From positions 1 through 64,000 of the forward strand of contig NZ_JAVAMA010000009.1 in the NCBI RefSeq assembly GCF_030730875.1: a stretch of 64,000 nucleotides of DNA. Direction: 5' to 3'. This document shows, piece after piece, positions 1-9,658 of the stretch (its first letter is position 1; every line of letters starts with the position of its first letter). The position numbers and the translations under genes were made by a program. The notes under the pieces are model-generated. The model did no database searches, had not been told where the DNA came from, and saw only the letters and a program-made list of their open reading frames with translations. Origin of the DNA: Sphingomonas sp. DG1-23. Lineage in GTDB: Bacteria; Pseudomonadota; Alphaproteobacteria; Sphingomonadales; Sphingomonadaceae.

Positions 1-1514
1 ATCTGGGTGCCGCCGTCCATCAGCCAGATATTGGTCGTGCCGCTGTCGTGCCGCCACAGGATGTCGGCCTTGCCGTCGCCGTTGAAGTCGGCGACGTCCT
101 GCACCTTCCACGCGGTCGGCGCCTGCGAATTGGTCGCCGCCTGCGACAGGACCGTCGTGCCGTCGAGCGTCCACACCCGGCTCTCGCCCGCGGCGCTGCG
201 CCACAGCAGATCGGTCTTGCCGTCGCCGTCGAAGTCGCCGGTGCCCTGGATCGTCCAGTCCGAAGACAATTGCGCGCTGGTGTTGCCGCCGCCGACCTGC
301 GTCGTCCCGTTCATCTCCCAGATGTGCGAGCGGCCGTCATCGTGCCGCCACAGGATGTCGGACTTGCCGTCGCCGTCGAAATCGTCGGGCGTGAACGGGC
401 GGTTGTCCAGATTGCGCTGGAGCGCGACGAGCAGCCCGGTGGGCGAGCCTCCCGGGCTGGCGATGTCGAGCGCGCCGTCGCCGTTCAGATCGAGAACTGC
501 GAGGCCGGATACGAAGCCAGTCAGGAGATCGACTCGCGGCTGAGAGGCGGCTTCGCCATCGTTGATGAAATAGGACACCTGGCCGCTGCCGCTCTTGGTC
601 ACTATGTCGACGATCCCGTCGCCATTCAGGTCCTGCACTGCAATCTCGCGCGGCGTACCGCGGGTAGCGAGAGACCCTGCCGGCGCGAAGCCGCCACTGC
701 CGTTTCCCCTCAGGATGCTAAATTGAGCCGCCGCCGGCACGCCGATCGCCAGGTCATCGATGCCGTCGCCGTTGAAATCGGCGACAGCGGGACTGGTGGT
801 GCCCCCCGCGACGGCGACGTTGGTTTCCGCGAACGTCCCGTCGCCGTTGCCGAGCAGCAACGAATATCCCGATGCCGTCGTCACCACGAGGTCCATGAAA
901 GCGTCGTCGTTCAGGTGGCCGCTCGCGATTCCGTTCCCGCCAGCCGGCAGGACCTTGGTTCGCGCGTTACCGAATTCCCCATCCGCCTGCCCCAGCTCTA
1001 CCGCAAACAAGGGCTGCGATGTGGCGGGATCGCTCCAGATGCGCCTCGTTGTGATCAGGTCGAGCCGGCCATCGCCATTCACGTCCTTTAGAATCGTTGC
1101 GGCGATCACACCCGGCGTATTGGTGTTACGACGGAATGCGAAGCCACCAGCGCCGTCGCCGTAATAGAGATAAAAATCGCTCAGGGACGCCGAGGGCTCT
1201 GGCCCGTTGAAAACGGGCTTCACCACGAAGCAGTCCAGGTTGCCATCCCCATTCAAGTCGGCAACCAGGATGTTCGGGCCAGCCTGCCAGTCGCCGCTCA
1301 TCTTGGCCGGTGCTGTAAAGCTCCCGTTTCCGGTGTTCTCGAGCAAAGCGACGAAGCCGTTGTGAGAGCCGCTATCGTAAGTCGCCGCGAGAAGGTCGAT
1401 ATCGCCGTCATTGTCGAAGTCGCCGCCTGCCACGTTTTCCGTCGGACTCGTTCCGGAGCTGCCGGTCGGATAATAGACCGGCGAAAGGAACTCGGGCTGT
1501 GTGGCATCCGGCAT
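1..1514 (-). CDS. FG-GAP/VCBS repeat protein (C-terminus outside window)
   Basis: The minus-strand frame opens with ATG at 1514, preceded by an AAGGGAG ribosome site about 6 bases away, and runs off the left edge without a stop, so at least 504 residues are present. It is a chain of repeats carrying DxNGDGxxD or DFDGDGKxDIL motifs, the calcium-binding FG-GAP/VCBS pattern of integrin-like beta-propeller proteins. Near the truncated end the repeats become nearly identical units with the pattern DFDGDGKxDxLWR, also visible as DNA repeats near 50-95, 199-242 and 349-390. No signal peptide is visible at the N-terminus; export may use a C-terminal signal outside the window. Family proteins are usually secreted or surface adhesins or lectin-like proteins. 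The specific role is unknown. Confidence 0.85.
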   Translation of the reverse strand, partial: MPDATQPEFLSPVYYPTGSSGTSPTENVAGGDFDNDGDIDLLAATYDSGSHNGFVALLENTGNGSFTAPAKMSGDWQAGPNILVADLNGDGNLDCFVVKPVFNGPEPSASLSDFYLYYGDGAGGFAFRRNTNTPGVIAATILKDVNGDGRLDLITTRRIWSDPATSQPLFAVELGQADGEFGNARTKVLPAGGNGIASGHLNDDAFMDLVVTTASGYSLLLGNGDGTFAETNVAVAGGTTSPAVADFNGDGIDDLAIGVPAAAQFSILRGNGSGGFAPAGSLATRGTPREIAVQDLNGDGIVDIVTKSGSGQVSYFINDGEAASQPRVDLLTGFVSGLAVLDLNGDGALDIASPGGSPTGLLVALQRNLDNRPFTPDDFDGDGKSDILWRHDDGRSHIWEMNGTTQVGGGNTSAQLSSDWTIQGTGDFDGDGKTDLLWRSAAGESRVWTLDGTTVLSQAATNSQAPTAWKVQDVADFNGDGKADILWRHDSGTTNIWLMDGGTQ

Positions 1515-1656
1515 ACCGGCTCCCTTCTCGCTGGCGGCCCGCACGGCAACCGAACGATATTACCGACGTCTGAATATTTCAGTATCATATTATGAGATAT
1601 TGTAACAAGTGAGGCGGTAGCGGCGATCTGATCATGCCGATGCGGCATCCGCTGAT

Positions 1657-2019
1657 TTACTGATAGCGCAACGTCTTCTCGAATCCCGTATTGGCTTTGG
1701 TCATCTTGGCCAGTTTTCTGAGATGAGCGCGAACATGCCGTTCGAACCGCGCATCGTCATTGATGCCTGCGACCGAATATTCGTCCTGGCCGATCAGGTC
1801 CTTCAGGCGTCTGGCGAGCGCGGCCTGGTCGTTCGTGCAATCGGGTGCCTTCAGCGCGCGGCAAACCCATTCCTCGGCAGCGGCCTTGTCATACTCGTCC
1901 TGCGCTTCATAGCCGCGCCGGTCCGCTGCCGCCTGGTCCAGCCGCGAGGCCTCGAAGCGGCGCTCCAGCCATTTCCGGACCTGGTCGCCATCCCATGCTT
2001 TCGACGGATTCGTCATCAT
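1657..2019 (-). CDS. Small hypothetical protein
   Basis: A charged, probably helical soluble protein of about 120 residues that I do not recognise. It is rich in Arg, Lys, Asp and Glu, has no signal peptide or membrane segment, and contains two cysteines (WVC, APDC). The start is placed at the first of two consecutive Met codons (2019 and 2016), because a GGAGA site lies immediately upstream; the frame stays open to 2106, but that longer start has no better ribosome site. It stands alone between the repeat protein and a membrane protein, all on the minus strand. A real gene is likely because codon use matches the neighbours, but no function can be given. Confidence 0.5.
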   Translation of the reverse strand: MMTNPSKAWDGDQVRKWLERRFEASRLDQAAADRRGYEAQDEYDKAAAEEWVCRALKAPDCTNDQAALARRLKDLIGQDEYSVAGINDDARFERHVRAHLRKLAKMTKANTGFEKTLRYQ

Positions 2020-2133
2020 TTTCTCCAGTCCAGCCTCGCTATTGCCCCGGAAGTTGCCCGTCCGCAAAAAAGCGCACTGAACAAGTGGAAAGCGGATCTT
2101 CGCCAAGCTTCGCGTTGGCTGCCGCAGATAGCA

Positions 2134-2162
2134 AAAGGGCCCGGGCAGTGCCCGGGCCCTTT
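2134..2162 (-). terminator. Rho-independent terminator hairpin
   Basis: A perfect 13-bp stem (AAAGGGCCCGGGC and its complement) with a 3-base loop lies 21 bases after the stop of the membrane protein gene at 2183. On the minus strand it ends in TTTT, which fits a terminator for that gene. Confidence 0.8.
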
Positions 2163-2182
2163 CCCGACGGCGCGCTCTGGTT

Positions 2183-3301
2183 TCAGGCCAGCGCGAGCTG
2201 GGTCGGCGGCAGGCGCTCCTCCAGATCTTTGCCGAGCAGGCCGACCACCCGACGTCGCATCGGCTGCCAGAAAGCGGAAAGCGTGAGCAAAGCCGATCCG
2301 ATCACCAGCGCGGTCAGCGCTGCGGCCAGTTCGACCGCGCCGCTCTGTTCGAACAGCGCGTACATCGCCCACAGCACATAGACGAGGCTGGAGACGAGCA
2401 ATGCCCGGCGGTCGACGGCCAGCGCCACTGCGGCGAAGACCACGTAGAGCGCGAGCACCACCCCGGCCATCGGCGCACCGATCTCGCCGTCGAATACGCC
2501 GAGCATGTGGAATACCGGATGCGCGATCAGCGGCGCCGCGGCGAGGTGGAGCCAGAAGGCAACGTCCGAGCGGCGGGTGCGGCGTTCGCGATCCGACATG
2601 TCCCAGCGCATCGCGAAGACAAAGACGAGCACCCCGGCGATCAGCAGCATCGGGTTGAGCGCGTCCTTCGAAGCGGGGACGAACGCCGTGATCGCGCCGA
2701 CGGCGACCGCGACCAGCGCCAGCGCCCCCACGGCGACGGTGACCGGCACCATGAAGCGCCGCCAGTGGAGCCAGGTCGCCGCGGCGGTGACGATCCCGGT
2801 GATCACGCCGATTACCCCGGCGAGCTGGCGATGCTGGAGCTCGGTGGTCAGGCCGAACTGCTCGGACAGCCACGGCGCATTGGCGCCCCAGATCGCGCCG
2901 AATCCGGCGAAGATGCCGCCCGCGAAGCCGAGCAGCAGCAGGATGCTGGGGAGCGCCATGCGGCGCTGTCTGGTGAAATATTCGGCGAGCAGCCAACTGG
3001 TGATCGACACCGCGAAACCGCCGAACGCCACCGCGACGCCCACCTGGCGCGGCCCTTCATTGGCGTCGAGATTCATGATCTTGCCGCCGATATAGAAGCC
3101 GATCCAGCCGACTGCGACGAGGATCAGGATCGCGGCGATCCCGACGAAGATGTCGTTGAAACCGGTCAGCAGCCGGAAACTTTCTTCGTCGACGGCGGGG
3201 GTCGATCGTCCCGCCGCGACATGGTTTCTCAGGGCGGCCGCGGCTTCGGGCGAGATCACTCCCGCCTCCACCGCGCCCGCCAGGTCGCTTTCGCTGTACA
3301 T
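2183..3301 (-). CDS. Polytopic inner-membrane protein, DUF2157-like
   Basis: A 372-residue protein with a soluble N-terminus of about 45 residues followed by roughly ten hydrophobic segments and a short charged C-terminal tail. The N-terminus (an SESDLAGAVEAGVIS helix, then a second helix) resembles the small cytoplasmic domain that precedes the membrane part in DUF2157-type proteins, whose function is not established. ATG at 3301 has an AGGAGG site 8 bases upstream. The gene has its own strong terminator downstream and a short palindrome upstream (3340-3357), so it is probably transcribed alone. DUF2157 membership is my reading of the architecture. Confidence 0.7.
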   Translation of the reverse strand: MYSESDLAGAVEAGVISPEAAAALRNHVAAGRSTPAVDEESFRLLTGFNDIFVGIAAILILVAVGWIGFYIGGKIMNLDANEGPRQVGVAVAFGGFAVSITSWLLAEYFTRQRRMALPSILLLLGFAGGIFAGFGAIWGANAPWLSEQFGLTTELQHRQLAGVIGVITGIVTAAATWLHWRRFMVPVTVAVGALALVAVAVGAITAFVPASKDALNPMLLIAGVLVFVFAMRWDMSDRERRTRRSDVAFWLHLAAAPLIAHPVFHMLGVFDGEIGAPMAGVVLALYVVFAAVALAVDRRALLVSSLVYVLWAMYALFEQSGAVELAAALTALVIGSALLTLSAFWQPMRRRVVGLLGKDLEERLPPTQLALA

Positions 3302-3339
3302 GGGCCATCCTCCTGTTGTGAGGACGGTCTAGCACAAGT

Positions 3340-3357
3340 GTATTAGTGAAACAATAC
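3340..3357. promoter_or_regulatory. Palindrome GTATT-N8-AATAC upstream of the membrane protein gene
   Basis: An 18-bp dyad sits about 40 bases before the start codon of the gene at 3301, in an A/T-rich pocket that also holds a TTGTTT hexamer on the minus strand. It could be an operator for a dimeric regulator, but no regulator gene is adjacent. Confidence 0.3.
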
Positions 3358-3366
3358 GGTGCTACG

Positions 3367-4254
3367 CTATTGCAGCCTGGCCATGATCGACATGGTCTGC
3401 TCGGCGCCCGAACTGGGGACGATCTCGCCTTTGCGGTCGATGATTTCGGCCCATTGCGCCGCTACGCTCTCAGGCGTCGGTTCGGCCAGCTTCGCACCGG
3501 GGGTGAGCGTCACATAGGCAGCCTGCACCACGCCCGCGCCGGCGCCGATGATCATGTTGGTCGGCGCATCCTCGGAGACGAGAAACAAGGCCGCGGGCGC
3601 GACATTCTCGGGCGCGAAGGCCTTGAACGCCGCTTCGGGGAAAATGTCCTCGGTCATCCGCGTCCCTGCAACCGGGGCGATCGTGTTGACCTTGATTCCG
3701 TATTTCGCGCCTTCGAGATGCAGGGTCTTGGCGAGTCCCGCCAGCCCGAGCTTGGCCGCGCCGTAATTCGCCTGGCCGAAATTGCCGAACAGTCCGGTCG
3801 ACGACGCCGTCATCAGGATGCGCCCGTAATTCTGCGCGCGCATCGTCTCCCACACTGCCTTGGTGCAGTTCGCCGATCCGTTGAGATGGACGTCGACGAC
3901 GAAGCGAAAATCCTCTGGCTCCATCTTGGCGAAGCTTCGATCGCGCAGCACGCCGGCATTGTTGATCAATATGTCGACCCGGCCCCAGCGCGCCTTCGCG
4001 GCCTCGACCATGGCGACCATCTGGTCATATTCGGTGACGCTGCCGCCATTCGAGAAGGCCTCCCCGCCCGCGGCCTCGATCTCCTCGACCACCGCGAGCG
4101 CGGCGTCCGAATGGCCGGTGCCGTCGCGGGCGCCGCCGAGATCGTTGACCACGACCTTCGCCCCGCGTCGCGCCAGCTCGAGCGCGTAGACGCGGCCGAG
4201 CCCGCCGCCCGCGCCGGTGACGATGGCGACGCGATTGTCGAAACTTATGGTCAT
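3367..4254 (-). CDS. SDR-family NAD(P)-dependent dehydrogenase (3-hydroxyacyl-CoA dehydrogenase-like)
   Basis: A classical short-chain dehydrogenase of 295 residues. The cofactor motif TGAGGGLG is at residues 13-20, the NNAG motif follows near residue 96, and the active site shows a Ser in MTASS and the YxxxK pair in NYGAAK. The sequence resembles the dehydrogenase part of peroxisomal multifunctional enzyme type 2, which oxidises 3-hydroxyacyl-CoA in fatty-acid beta-oxidation; this is a family-level suggestion. The start is set at 4254 because AGGGAG lies 7 bases upstream; the frame is open to 4290 without support. It has no obvious pathway partners beside it and is followed by the membrane protein gene on the same strand. 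Confidence 0.88.
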   Translation of the reverse strand: MTISFDNRVAIVTGAGGGLGRVYALELARRGAKVVVNDLGGARDGTGHSDAALAVVEEIEAAGGEAFSNGGSVTEYDQMVAMVEAAKARWGRVDILINNAGVLRDRSFAKMEPEDFRFVVDVHLNGSANCTKAVWETMRAQNYGRILMTASSTGLFGNFGQANYGAAKLGLAGLAKTLHLEGAKYGIKVNTIAPVAGTRMTEDIFPEAAFKAFAPENVAPAALFLVSEDAPTNMIIGAGAGVVQAAYVTLTPGAKLAEPTPESVAAQWAEIIDRKGEIVPSSGAEQTMSIMARLQ

Positions 4255-4369
4255 CGAAGCGCTCCCTGAACTGCGAGCGCTTAGTGGCACGCGGATCGGC
4301 GCGTGTCAGCCGCACATGCTCGAAGGCGCCCCCCTTGTCGGGGAGCGCCTCTCAGCCATTATTCCAGCC

Positions 4370-4756
4370 TCAGCGGCCGCCGCGCTGGCGGCACTGATCC
4401 TTTACCGTCTTCGAGCAAGGCGGATACTCGCTTTGCGCGGCCGGGGCGGGCGCCGCGGTCATCGGCGCGGGTGCCGCGGTTGCGGCAGGCGGCGGCGCTG
4501 CAGGCTCTGGAGCAGGTGCTGCCGCAGGTGCCGCAGCATCGGCGGCAGGAGCCGCTGCATCGGGCGCAGCCGCGGCGTCGGGCATCGTCGTCGTGCCCGA
4601 ACCGGTGGTGCCGGTGTTCGGATCGGCTGGCGGGGTGTTGGCGTCGGGCGTAGTGGTCGCCGGCGATTGCGTCGCCGGCGGCGTCTGAGGCGTTTCCTGG
4701 GCGACGGCCACGCCGCCGACTGCGGCGAGAGCGGCCGCCAATGCGATAAGCTTCAT
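4370..4756 (-). CDS. Secreted Ala/Pro-rich low-complexity protein
   Basis: A 128-residue exported protein. Residues 1-19 form a clear signal peptide ending in GVAVA-Q. The mature part is almost entirely Ala, Pro, Thr and Asp, with a short C-terminal segment containing two cysteines (PPCSK, DQCRQ) that could form a disulfide. The start at 4756 has an AGGAG site 8 bases upstream; the longer frame to 4810 would spoil the signal peptide. Such proteins are common in sphingomonads as periplasmic or cell-wall-associated linkers, but the function is unknown. It lies downstream of phoB on the same strand, separated by 78 bases that contain a small hairpin (4781-4801). Confidence 0.65.
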   Translation of the reverse strand: MKLIALAAALAAVGGVAVAQETPQTPPATQSPATTTPDANTPPADPNTGTTGSGTTTMPDAAAAPDAAAPAADAAAPAAAPAPEPAAPPPAATAAPAPMTAAPAPAAQSEYPPCSKTVKDQCRQRGGR

Positions 4757-4834
4757 CCAAGCTTCTCCTGAATTTGTCCTCGGACGCAGCAAGCGCGTCC
4801 GGTGAACCAACGCAGGAAAAAGCCGGTTGGGTCC

Positions 4835-5527
4835 TCAGTTCCCCGTGTCCAGGGCATAGCCTGCCGAACGAACGGTGCGGATGATGTCGGGGCGATCGCC
4901 ATTGTTGATCGCCTTGCGGAGCCGCCGGATGTGCACGTCCACCGTCCGCGATTCGATGTCGGAATCGTGCCCCCATACCGCGTCGAGCAGCCGCTCGCGC
5001 GAGAAAACCCAGCCCGGATGCTCGAGGAAATGCTTGAGCAGGCGGAATTCGGTCGGCCCCAGCGACACCACTTCGCCGCCGCGGCGCACCTTGTGGCCGA
5101 CTGTGTCCATTTCGATGTCCGAATAGCTCAAAGCCTCGCCGGCCAGCGCCGGGCGCACCCGCCGGAGCACTGCGCCCACCCGCGCGACCAGCTCGCGGGG
5201 GCTGAACGGCTTGGTGACATAATCGTCTGCCCCGGTCTCGAGCCCGCGGACGCGATCCTCTTCCTCGCCGCGCGCAGTGAGCATGATGATCGGGATATTG
5301 GCGGTCTCGGGCATGCGGCGCAGCCGCCGGCACACCTCGATCCCCGACAGCCCTTCGACCATCCAGTCGAGCAAGACGATGTCGGGAGTCGCTTCCTTGG
5401 CGAGCAGCAAGGCTTCCTCGCCGTCCGGCGTGTGCTTGACCTCGTAATCCTCGCGCTTGAAATGCCACGTCACCAGTTCGGCGATCGCGGCGTCGTCCTC
5501 GACGAGAAGCATCTTCACCCGGGCCAT
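4835..5527 (-). CDS. phoB: Phosphate regulon response regulator PhoB
   Basis: A 230-residue OmpR/PhoB-type response regulator. The receiver domain (1-120) has the acidic pair D11/D12, phosphoacceptor D54 in LLDW and the conserved Lys in TKPF. The C-terminal winged helix (about 130-228) includes LGPTEFRLL and the DVHIRRLRKAI recognition region. The start at 5527 gives the normal MARVKMLLVEDD beginning; the open frame to 5662 encodes unrelated sequence. It is the last gene of the pst-pho operon, 10 bases after phoU, and its partner kinase PhoR is at the other end. It activates phosphate-starvation genes by binding Pho boxes. Confidence 0.95.
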   Translation of the reverse strand: MARVKMLLVEDDAAIAELVTWHFKREDYEVKHTPDGEEALLLAKEATPDIVLLDWMVEGLSGIEVCRRLRRMPETANIPIIMLTARGEEEDRVRGLETGADDYVTKPFSPRELVARVGAVLRRVRPALAGEALSYSDIEMDTVGHKVRRGGEVVSLGPTEFRLLKHFLEHPGWVFSRERLLDAVWGHDSDIESRTVDVHIRRLRKAINNGDRPDIIRTVRSAGYALDTGN

Positions 5528-5537
5528 GTACGCGTCC

Positions 5538-6227
5538 TCAAGCCGTTGCCGCTTCGTCGGCCAGATAGCGGCCGGTTGCGGCGAAATACACCATCTCGGC
5601 GACGTTGGTCGCATGATCGCCGATCCGCTCGATATTCTTGGCGACGAACAACAGATGCGCAACCTGGCTCACCGTGCGCGGATTCTCGACCATGAAGGTC
5701 ACCAGCGTGCGGAAGATCGAATCGTAGAAATCGTCGAGCGCGGTGTCGCGCGCGCAGATCTCGGCGGCGACTGCGGCATCGCGCGAGGCGAAGGCGTCGA
5801 GCACGTCGTGGACCATGTCGCTCGCCATCCGCGCCATTGCCGGCAGCAGCGACAGCGCCTCGATCCGTTCCTCGCCCTCGGTGTGAATCAAGGGCACGCG
5901 CTTGGCGACGTTCTTGGCGTAGTCGCCGATCCGCTCGATCACCGCGGCAATCTTGAGCGCGGCGATCACTTCGCGCAGATCGTCGGCCATCGGCGCGCGC
6001 AGCGCGATCAGCCGGACGACGAGCTTCTCGACCTCGGACTCGATCGCGTCGATCGCCTTGTCCTTGCCGCGCACCTGATCGGCGAGCGCGGTGTCGCCGC
6101 GCTGGAGCGCCTTCATCGCGTCGTGGATCGCCTCTTCGGCGAGTCCGCCCATCTGGCTGATCAGCGCGCGGAGCTGCTTGATGTCCTGGTCGAACGCCTT
6201 GACGGTATGTTCCTGGCCCGTCCCCAT
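5538..6227 (-). CDS. phoU: Phosphate signalling protein PhoU
   Basis: A 229-residue all-helical protein with two PhoU domains carrying the usual acidic metal-binding helices (repeated D/E-rich segments such as RGKDKAIDAIESEVE and ERIGDYAKNVAKR; the second copy reads ERIGDHATNVAEM). PhoU links the Pst transporter to PhoR and keeps the regulon off when phosphate is plentiful. Its ATG overlaps the pstB TAA stop by one base, so translation is coupled; the open frame upstream to 6584 is a shadow of pstB. Confidence 0.95.
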   Translation of the reverse strand: MGTGQEHTVKAFDQDIKQLRALISQMGGLAEEAIHDAMKALQRGDTALADQVRGKDKAIDAIESEVEKLVVRLIALRAPMADDLREVIAALKIAAVIERIGDYAKNVAKRVPLIHTEGEERIEALSLLPAMARMASDMVHDVLDAFASRDAAVAAEICARDTALDDFYDSIFRTLVTFMVENPRTVSQVAHLLFVAKNIERIGDHATNVAEMVYFAATGRYLADEAATA

Positions 6228-6994
6228 TAGCCGTACCTTCCGGTGATATAGTCCTTGGTGCGCTCTTCGCGCGGCGTCGTGAAGATCTGGTCGGTCTCGC
6301 CATATTCCACCAGCGTGCCGAGGTGGAAGAAGGCGGTGCGCTGGCTGACCCGCGCGGCCTGCTGCATGTTGTGGGTGACGATCGCGATCGCATAGCGGCC
6401 GCGCAATTCGTGGATCAATTCCTCGATCTTGGCGGTGGCGATCGGATCGAGCGCCGAAGCCGGCTCGTCCATCAGGATCACTTCGGGGTCGACGGCGATC
6501 GCGCGGGCGATGCACAGCCGCTGCTGCTGGCCGCCGGAAAGCGCGGTGCCGCTGTCGTTCAGCCGATCCTTCACTTCCTCCCACAGGCCCGCGCGCTTGA
6601 GCGAGCGCTCGACGATTGCGTCGAGATCGGGCCTGGACGGCGCGAGACCGTGGATGCGTGGGCCGTAGGCCACGTTCTCGTAGATCGATTTGGGGAAGGG
6701 GTTGGGCTTCTGGAACACCATGCCGACCCGGGCGCGGAGCTGCACCACGTCCATCGCCGAGGAATAGATATTCTCGCCGTCGAGCATGATGTCTCCGGTC
6801 ACCCGCGCACTGGCGATCGTGTCGTTCATCCGGTTGAGCGTGCGCAGAAAGGTCGATTTGCCGCAGCCCGACGGGCCGATGAACGCCGTGACCTTGTCCA
6901 TGTCGATGTCGATCGACACGTCCTTCACGGCCTGCTTGTCGCCATAGAAGACGCTGACGCCGCGGGCGGACATCTTTGAAGGAACGTCGGTCAT
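6227..6994 (-). CDS. pstB: Phosphate ABC transporter ATP-binding protein PstB
   Basis: A 255-residue ABC ATPase. Walker A is GPSGCGKS, the signature is [14 protein letters not shown], and Walker B is [13 protein letters not shown], followed by the switch His in VTHNMQQA. It powers high-affinity phosphate import through PstC/PstA. ATG at 6994 overlaps the pstA TGA stop (ATGA), and the stop overlaps the phoU start, so the three genes are translationally coupled. The longer open frame to 7123 is overlapping pstA sequence. Confidence 0.96.
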   Translation of the reverse strand: MTDVPSKMSARGVSVFYGDKQAVKDVSIDIDMDKVTAFIGPSGCGKSTFLRTLNRMNDTIASARVTGDIMLDGENIYSSAMDVVQLRARVGMVFQKPNPFPKSIYENVAYGPRIHGLAPSRPDLDAIVERSLKRAGLWEEVKDRLNDSGTALSGGQQQRLCIARAIAVDPEVILMDEPASALDPIATAKIEELIHELRGRYAIAIVTHNMQQAARVSQRTAFFHLGTLVEYGETDQIFTTPREERTKDYITGRYG

Positions 6995-8289
6995 CACCAG
7001 CGGGTCTCGAATTTGTTGCGAAGATAGATGGCCAGCCCGTTCATGGCGAGCAGGAACACCAGCAGCACGATGATCGCGGCGCTGGTCTTCTCGACGAAGC
7101 CGCGGCTGACTTCGTCGGACCACAGGAAGATCTGGACGGGCAGCACGGTCGCGGGATCGGTGAAGCCGCCCGGCGGGGTCACGATGAACGCGCGCATGCC
7201 GATCAGCAGCAGCGGGGCGGTCTCGCCCAGCGCGCGCGCCATGCCGATGATCGTGCCGGTCAGGATGCCCGGCATCGCCAGCGGCAATACGTGGTGAAAC
7301 ACCACCTGAATCGGGCTCGCGCCGATGCCGAGCGCCGCGTCGCGGATCGACGGGGGCACCGCCTTGATCGCGTTGCGGCTGGCGATGACGATCACCGGCA
7401 TGATCATCAAGGCGAGCGTCAATCCGCCGACGATCGCCGCCGAGCGGGGAAGGAGAGGGCCGAATTGATAGCCGAACAGGCTCCAGCTGCCGAGGAACAC
7501 CGCGAGGCCGAGCAGGCCGAAGATGATCGAGGGGACCGCCGCGAGATTGTTGATCGAAACCTCGATCAGGTCGGTCCAGCGGTTCCGCGGGGCATATTCC
7601 TCGAGATAGATCGCCGAGAGCACGCCGACCGGGAAGGCGATCAGGAAGGTCACCAGCATCGTCAGCAGCGAGCCCTTGAGCGCGCCCCAGATCCCGACCG
7701 CGACCGGATCGGTGGAATCGGATTCGTGCAGGAAGTCTGTATTGAAGTGGCGCGAGAGCACGCCTGCCTGCTGCAGCTTCGCCGTCGCCGCCTTGGCCTC
7801 GGCATTGCCGTCGCCGCGCACCGCCTGATCGATCTCGGTCGAGGCGGGAACGTCGATGACGACCTTGCGATCGAGGATCGTCGGGTCGGCCTTGATCGCC
7901 TCGCGCACGCGCAGCCAGGCGTTCTCGGAGACGAATTCCTCGCCACCCGTGCCGAACGCGGTCGCCGCGGCGCCTTTGACCGTGTTCTCCAGCCCGGCGC
8001 CTGCCAGCGCAAGATCGGCGCCCGGCGTGGCGAGCTGCGCGCGTTCGACCACCATTCCCGAAGCCGGGAAGTCGATCGGCAGCGCCACGTCGGTGCGGGT
8101 GAAGCCGCGCCAGCCATTGGCGACCATGGTGATCAGCAGGAACGCGAGGAACGCCGCCGACAGGGTCACCGCCGCGAGGCCGAAGAAGCGGAAGCGCCGC
8201 TCGCGGGCATAGCGCCGGCGGATGCGCTTCTGCATCGCCGGCGCGTTCCAGTCGGTCGGTGCGCGCGCGACGGGCGAGGCGCTATTCAT
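6994..8289 (-). CDS. pstA: Phosphate ABC transporter permease PstA
   Basis: An inner-membrane permease of 431 residues, much longer than the roughly 300-residue enterobacterial protein because of a large N-terminal extension (a membrane segment near residues 35-60 and a periplasmic domain, DUF3333-like). The C-terminal half carries the BPD-type permease fold and the EAA-loop region ([23 protein letters not shown], given here in parts: [11 protein letters not shown] then [10 protein letters not shown]). It pairs with PstC to form the channel. The gene overlaps pstC by 8 bases upstream and pstB downstream. Confidence 0.94.
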   Translation of the reverse strand: MNSASPVARAPTDWNAPAMQKRIRRRYARERRFRFFGLAAVTLSAAFLAFLLITMVANGWRGFTRTDVALPIDFPASGMVVERAQLATPGADLALAGAGLENTVKGAAATAFGTGGEEFVSENAWLRVREAIKADPTILDRKVVIDVPASTEIDQAVRGDGNAEAKAATAKLQQAGVLSRHFNTDFLHESDSTDPVAVGIWGALKGSLLTMLVTFLIAFPVGVLSAIYLEEYAPRNRWTDLIEVSINNLAAVPSIIFGLLGLAVFLGSWSLFGYQFGPLLPRSAAIVGGLTLALMIMPVIVIASRNAIKAVPPSIRDAALGIGASPIQVVFHHVLPLAMPGILTGTIIGMARALGETAPLLLIGMRAFIVTPPGGFTDPATVLPVQIFLWSDEVSRGFVEKTSAAIIVLLVFLLAMNGLAIYLRNKFETRW

Positions 8290-9658
8290 AGGCTTCCCGA
8301 TATTTCTTCACCACGCGGAGCGCGACGATGTTGAGCAGCAGGGTGATCACGAACAAGGTGAGCCCCAGCGCGAACGCCGCCAAGGTCTTGGGGCTGTCGA
8401 ATTCCGATTCGCCGGTGAGCAGGTCGACGATCTGCTTGGTGACGGTAGTCGCGCTCTCGAACGGATTGAGCGTGATGTTGGCGGCGCCGCTCGCGGCCAT
8501 CACCACGATCATCGTCTCGCCGATCGCGCGGCTGACCGCGAGCAGCACGCCGGCGACGACGCCGGGCAAGGCGGCGGGGATCAGCACCTTGGAGATGGTC
8601 TCGCTGGTCGTCGCGCCCATCGCCAGGCTGCCGTCGCGCATCGCGGTCGGCACCGCGGCGATCGAATCGTCCGCCATCGACGAGACGAACGGGATGATCA
8701 TCACTCCCATCACGAGGCCCGCGGCGAGCGCGCTTTCCGACGACGCGTAGGTATAGCCGAACGAGACTGCGAGATCGCGCACTGCCGGCGCCACGGTCAG
8801 CGCGGCGAAATAGCCATAGACCACGGTCGGCACGCCGGCGAGCATCTCGAGGATCGGCTTCATCCAGCGGCGCACGCGCGGCGCGGCATATTGGGTGAGA
8901 TAGATCGCGCTCATCAGCCCGAACGGGATCGCGACGACCATCGCGATCACCGCGCCGATGAAGAAGGTGCCCCAGAACAAGGGCACCGCGCCCAGCGACT
9001 TGCCCGGATCGGCAGCATCGATGACCTGCGGGCTCCAGTGGGTGCCGAACAGGAAGTCGGTGATCGGGACCTGCTGGAAGAACCGCAGCGATTCCCACAG
9101 CAGCGACAGGAAGATGCCCAGAGTGGTCAGGATCGCGATCAGCGAAGCGACCAGCAGCAGCACCATCATCCCGCGCTCGACCTGGCTGCGGGCCTTGAAT
9201 TGGGCGCGCACGCGGGTGAGCGCGAATGCGGCGCCCGCAAAGGCGAGCAGGATCGCGACCCCGGTGCCCATCCAACCATAGCGCGACTGGGCGGCGCGGG
9301 TGGGCGCGGCAAGCTGTCCGGCGACCTGATCGAACGCGGTGGCATCGTCTTCACTGGCGACGCGCTTGGCCTCGGCGAGCAGTGCGTCGCGTTCGAACGC
9401 GAACTGGGGAAGCTGGGCCGCCGCGGGGTGGGCGAGCACCGCTTCCTTGACGAGGCCGGGGCTGACGGCACTCCACAATGCAACGAACAGCAAGGCGGGC
9501 AACACCGTCCACATCGCGACGTACATGCCGTGCTGACCGGGCAGCGAATGGAGCCGCTTGGCGCCGCCGCGGTCGAACCGGGTGGCGCGCGCGCGGGCAC
9601 TCAGCCAGCCGATCAGGCCGAGCCCGGCGATCAGGAAAAGAAGCGCAAAAGCATTCAT
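8282..9658 (-). CDS. pstC: Phosphate ABC transporter permease PstC
   Basis: A 458-residue inner-membrane permease with an extended N-terminus: a first membrane helix at residues 2-22, further segments near 45-70 and 150-200, then the BPD transporter domain with MRDGSLAMGATTSETISKV as the EAA-like loop. The length is typical of the long alphaproteobacterial PstC form. The start at 9658 overlaps the pstS stop as ATGA. It forms the heterodimeric channel with PstA. Confidence 0.94.
   Translation of the reverse strand: MNAFALLFLIAGLGLIGWLSARARATRFDRGGAKRLHSLPGQHGMYVAMWTVLPALLFVALWSAVSPGLVKEAVLAHPAAAQLPQFAFERDALLAEAKRVASEDDATAFDQVAGQLAAPTRAAQSRYGWMGTGVAILLAFAGAAFALTRVRAQFKARSQVERGMMVLLLVASLIAILTTLGIFLSLLWESLRFFQQVPITDFLFGTHWSPQVIDAADPGKSLGAVPLFWGTFFIGAVIAMVVAIPFGLMSAIYLTQYAAPRVRRWMKPILEMLAGVPTVVYGYFAALTVAPAVRDLAVSFGYTYASSESALAAGLVMGVMIIPFVSSMADDSIAAVPTAMRDGSLAMGATTSETISKVLIPAALPGVVAGVLLAVSRAIGETMIVVMAASGAANITLNPFESATTVTKQIVDLLTGESEFDSPKTLAAFALGLTLFVITLLLNIVALRVVKKYREAYE

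Noticed and set aside
48..1091. Long plus-strand open frame of 347 codons opposite the repeat protein
   Set aside because: It is the complement of the FG-GAP repeats; the minus frame has meaningful DxNGDG motifs, the plus frame only Arg/Val-rich repeats.
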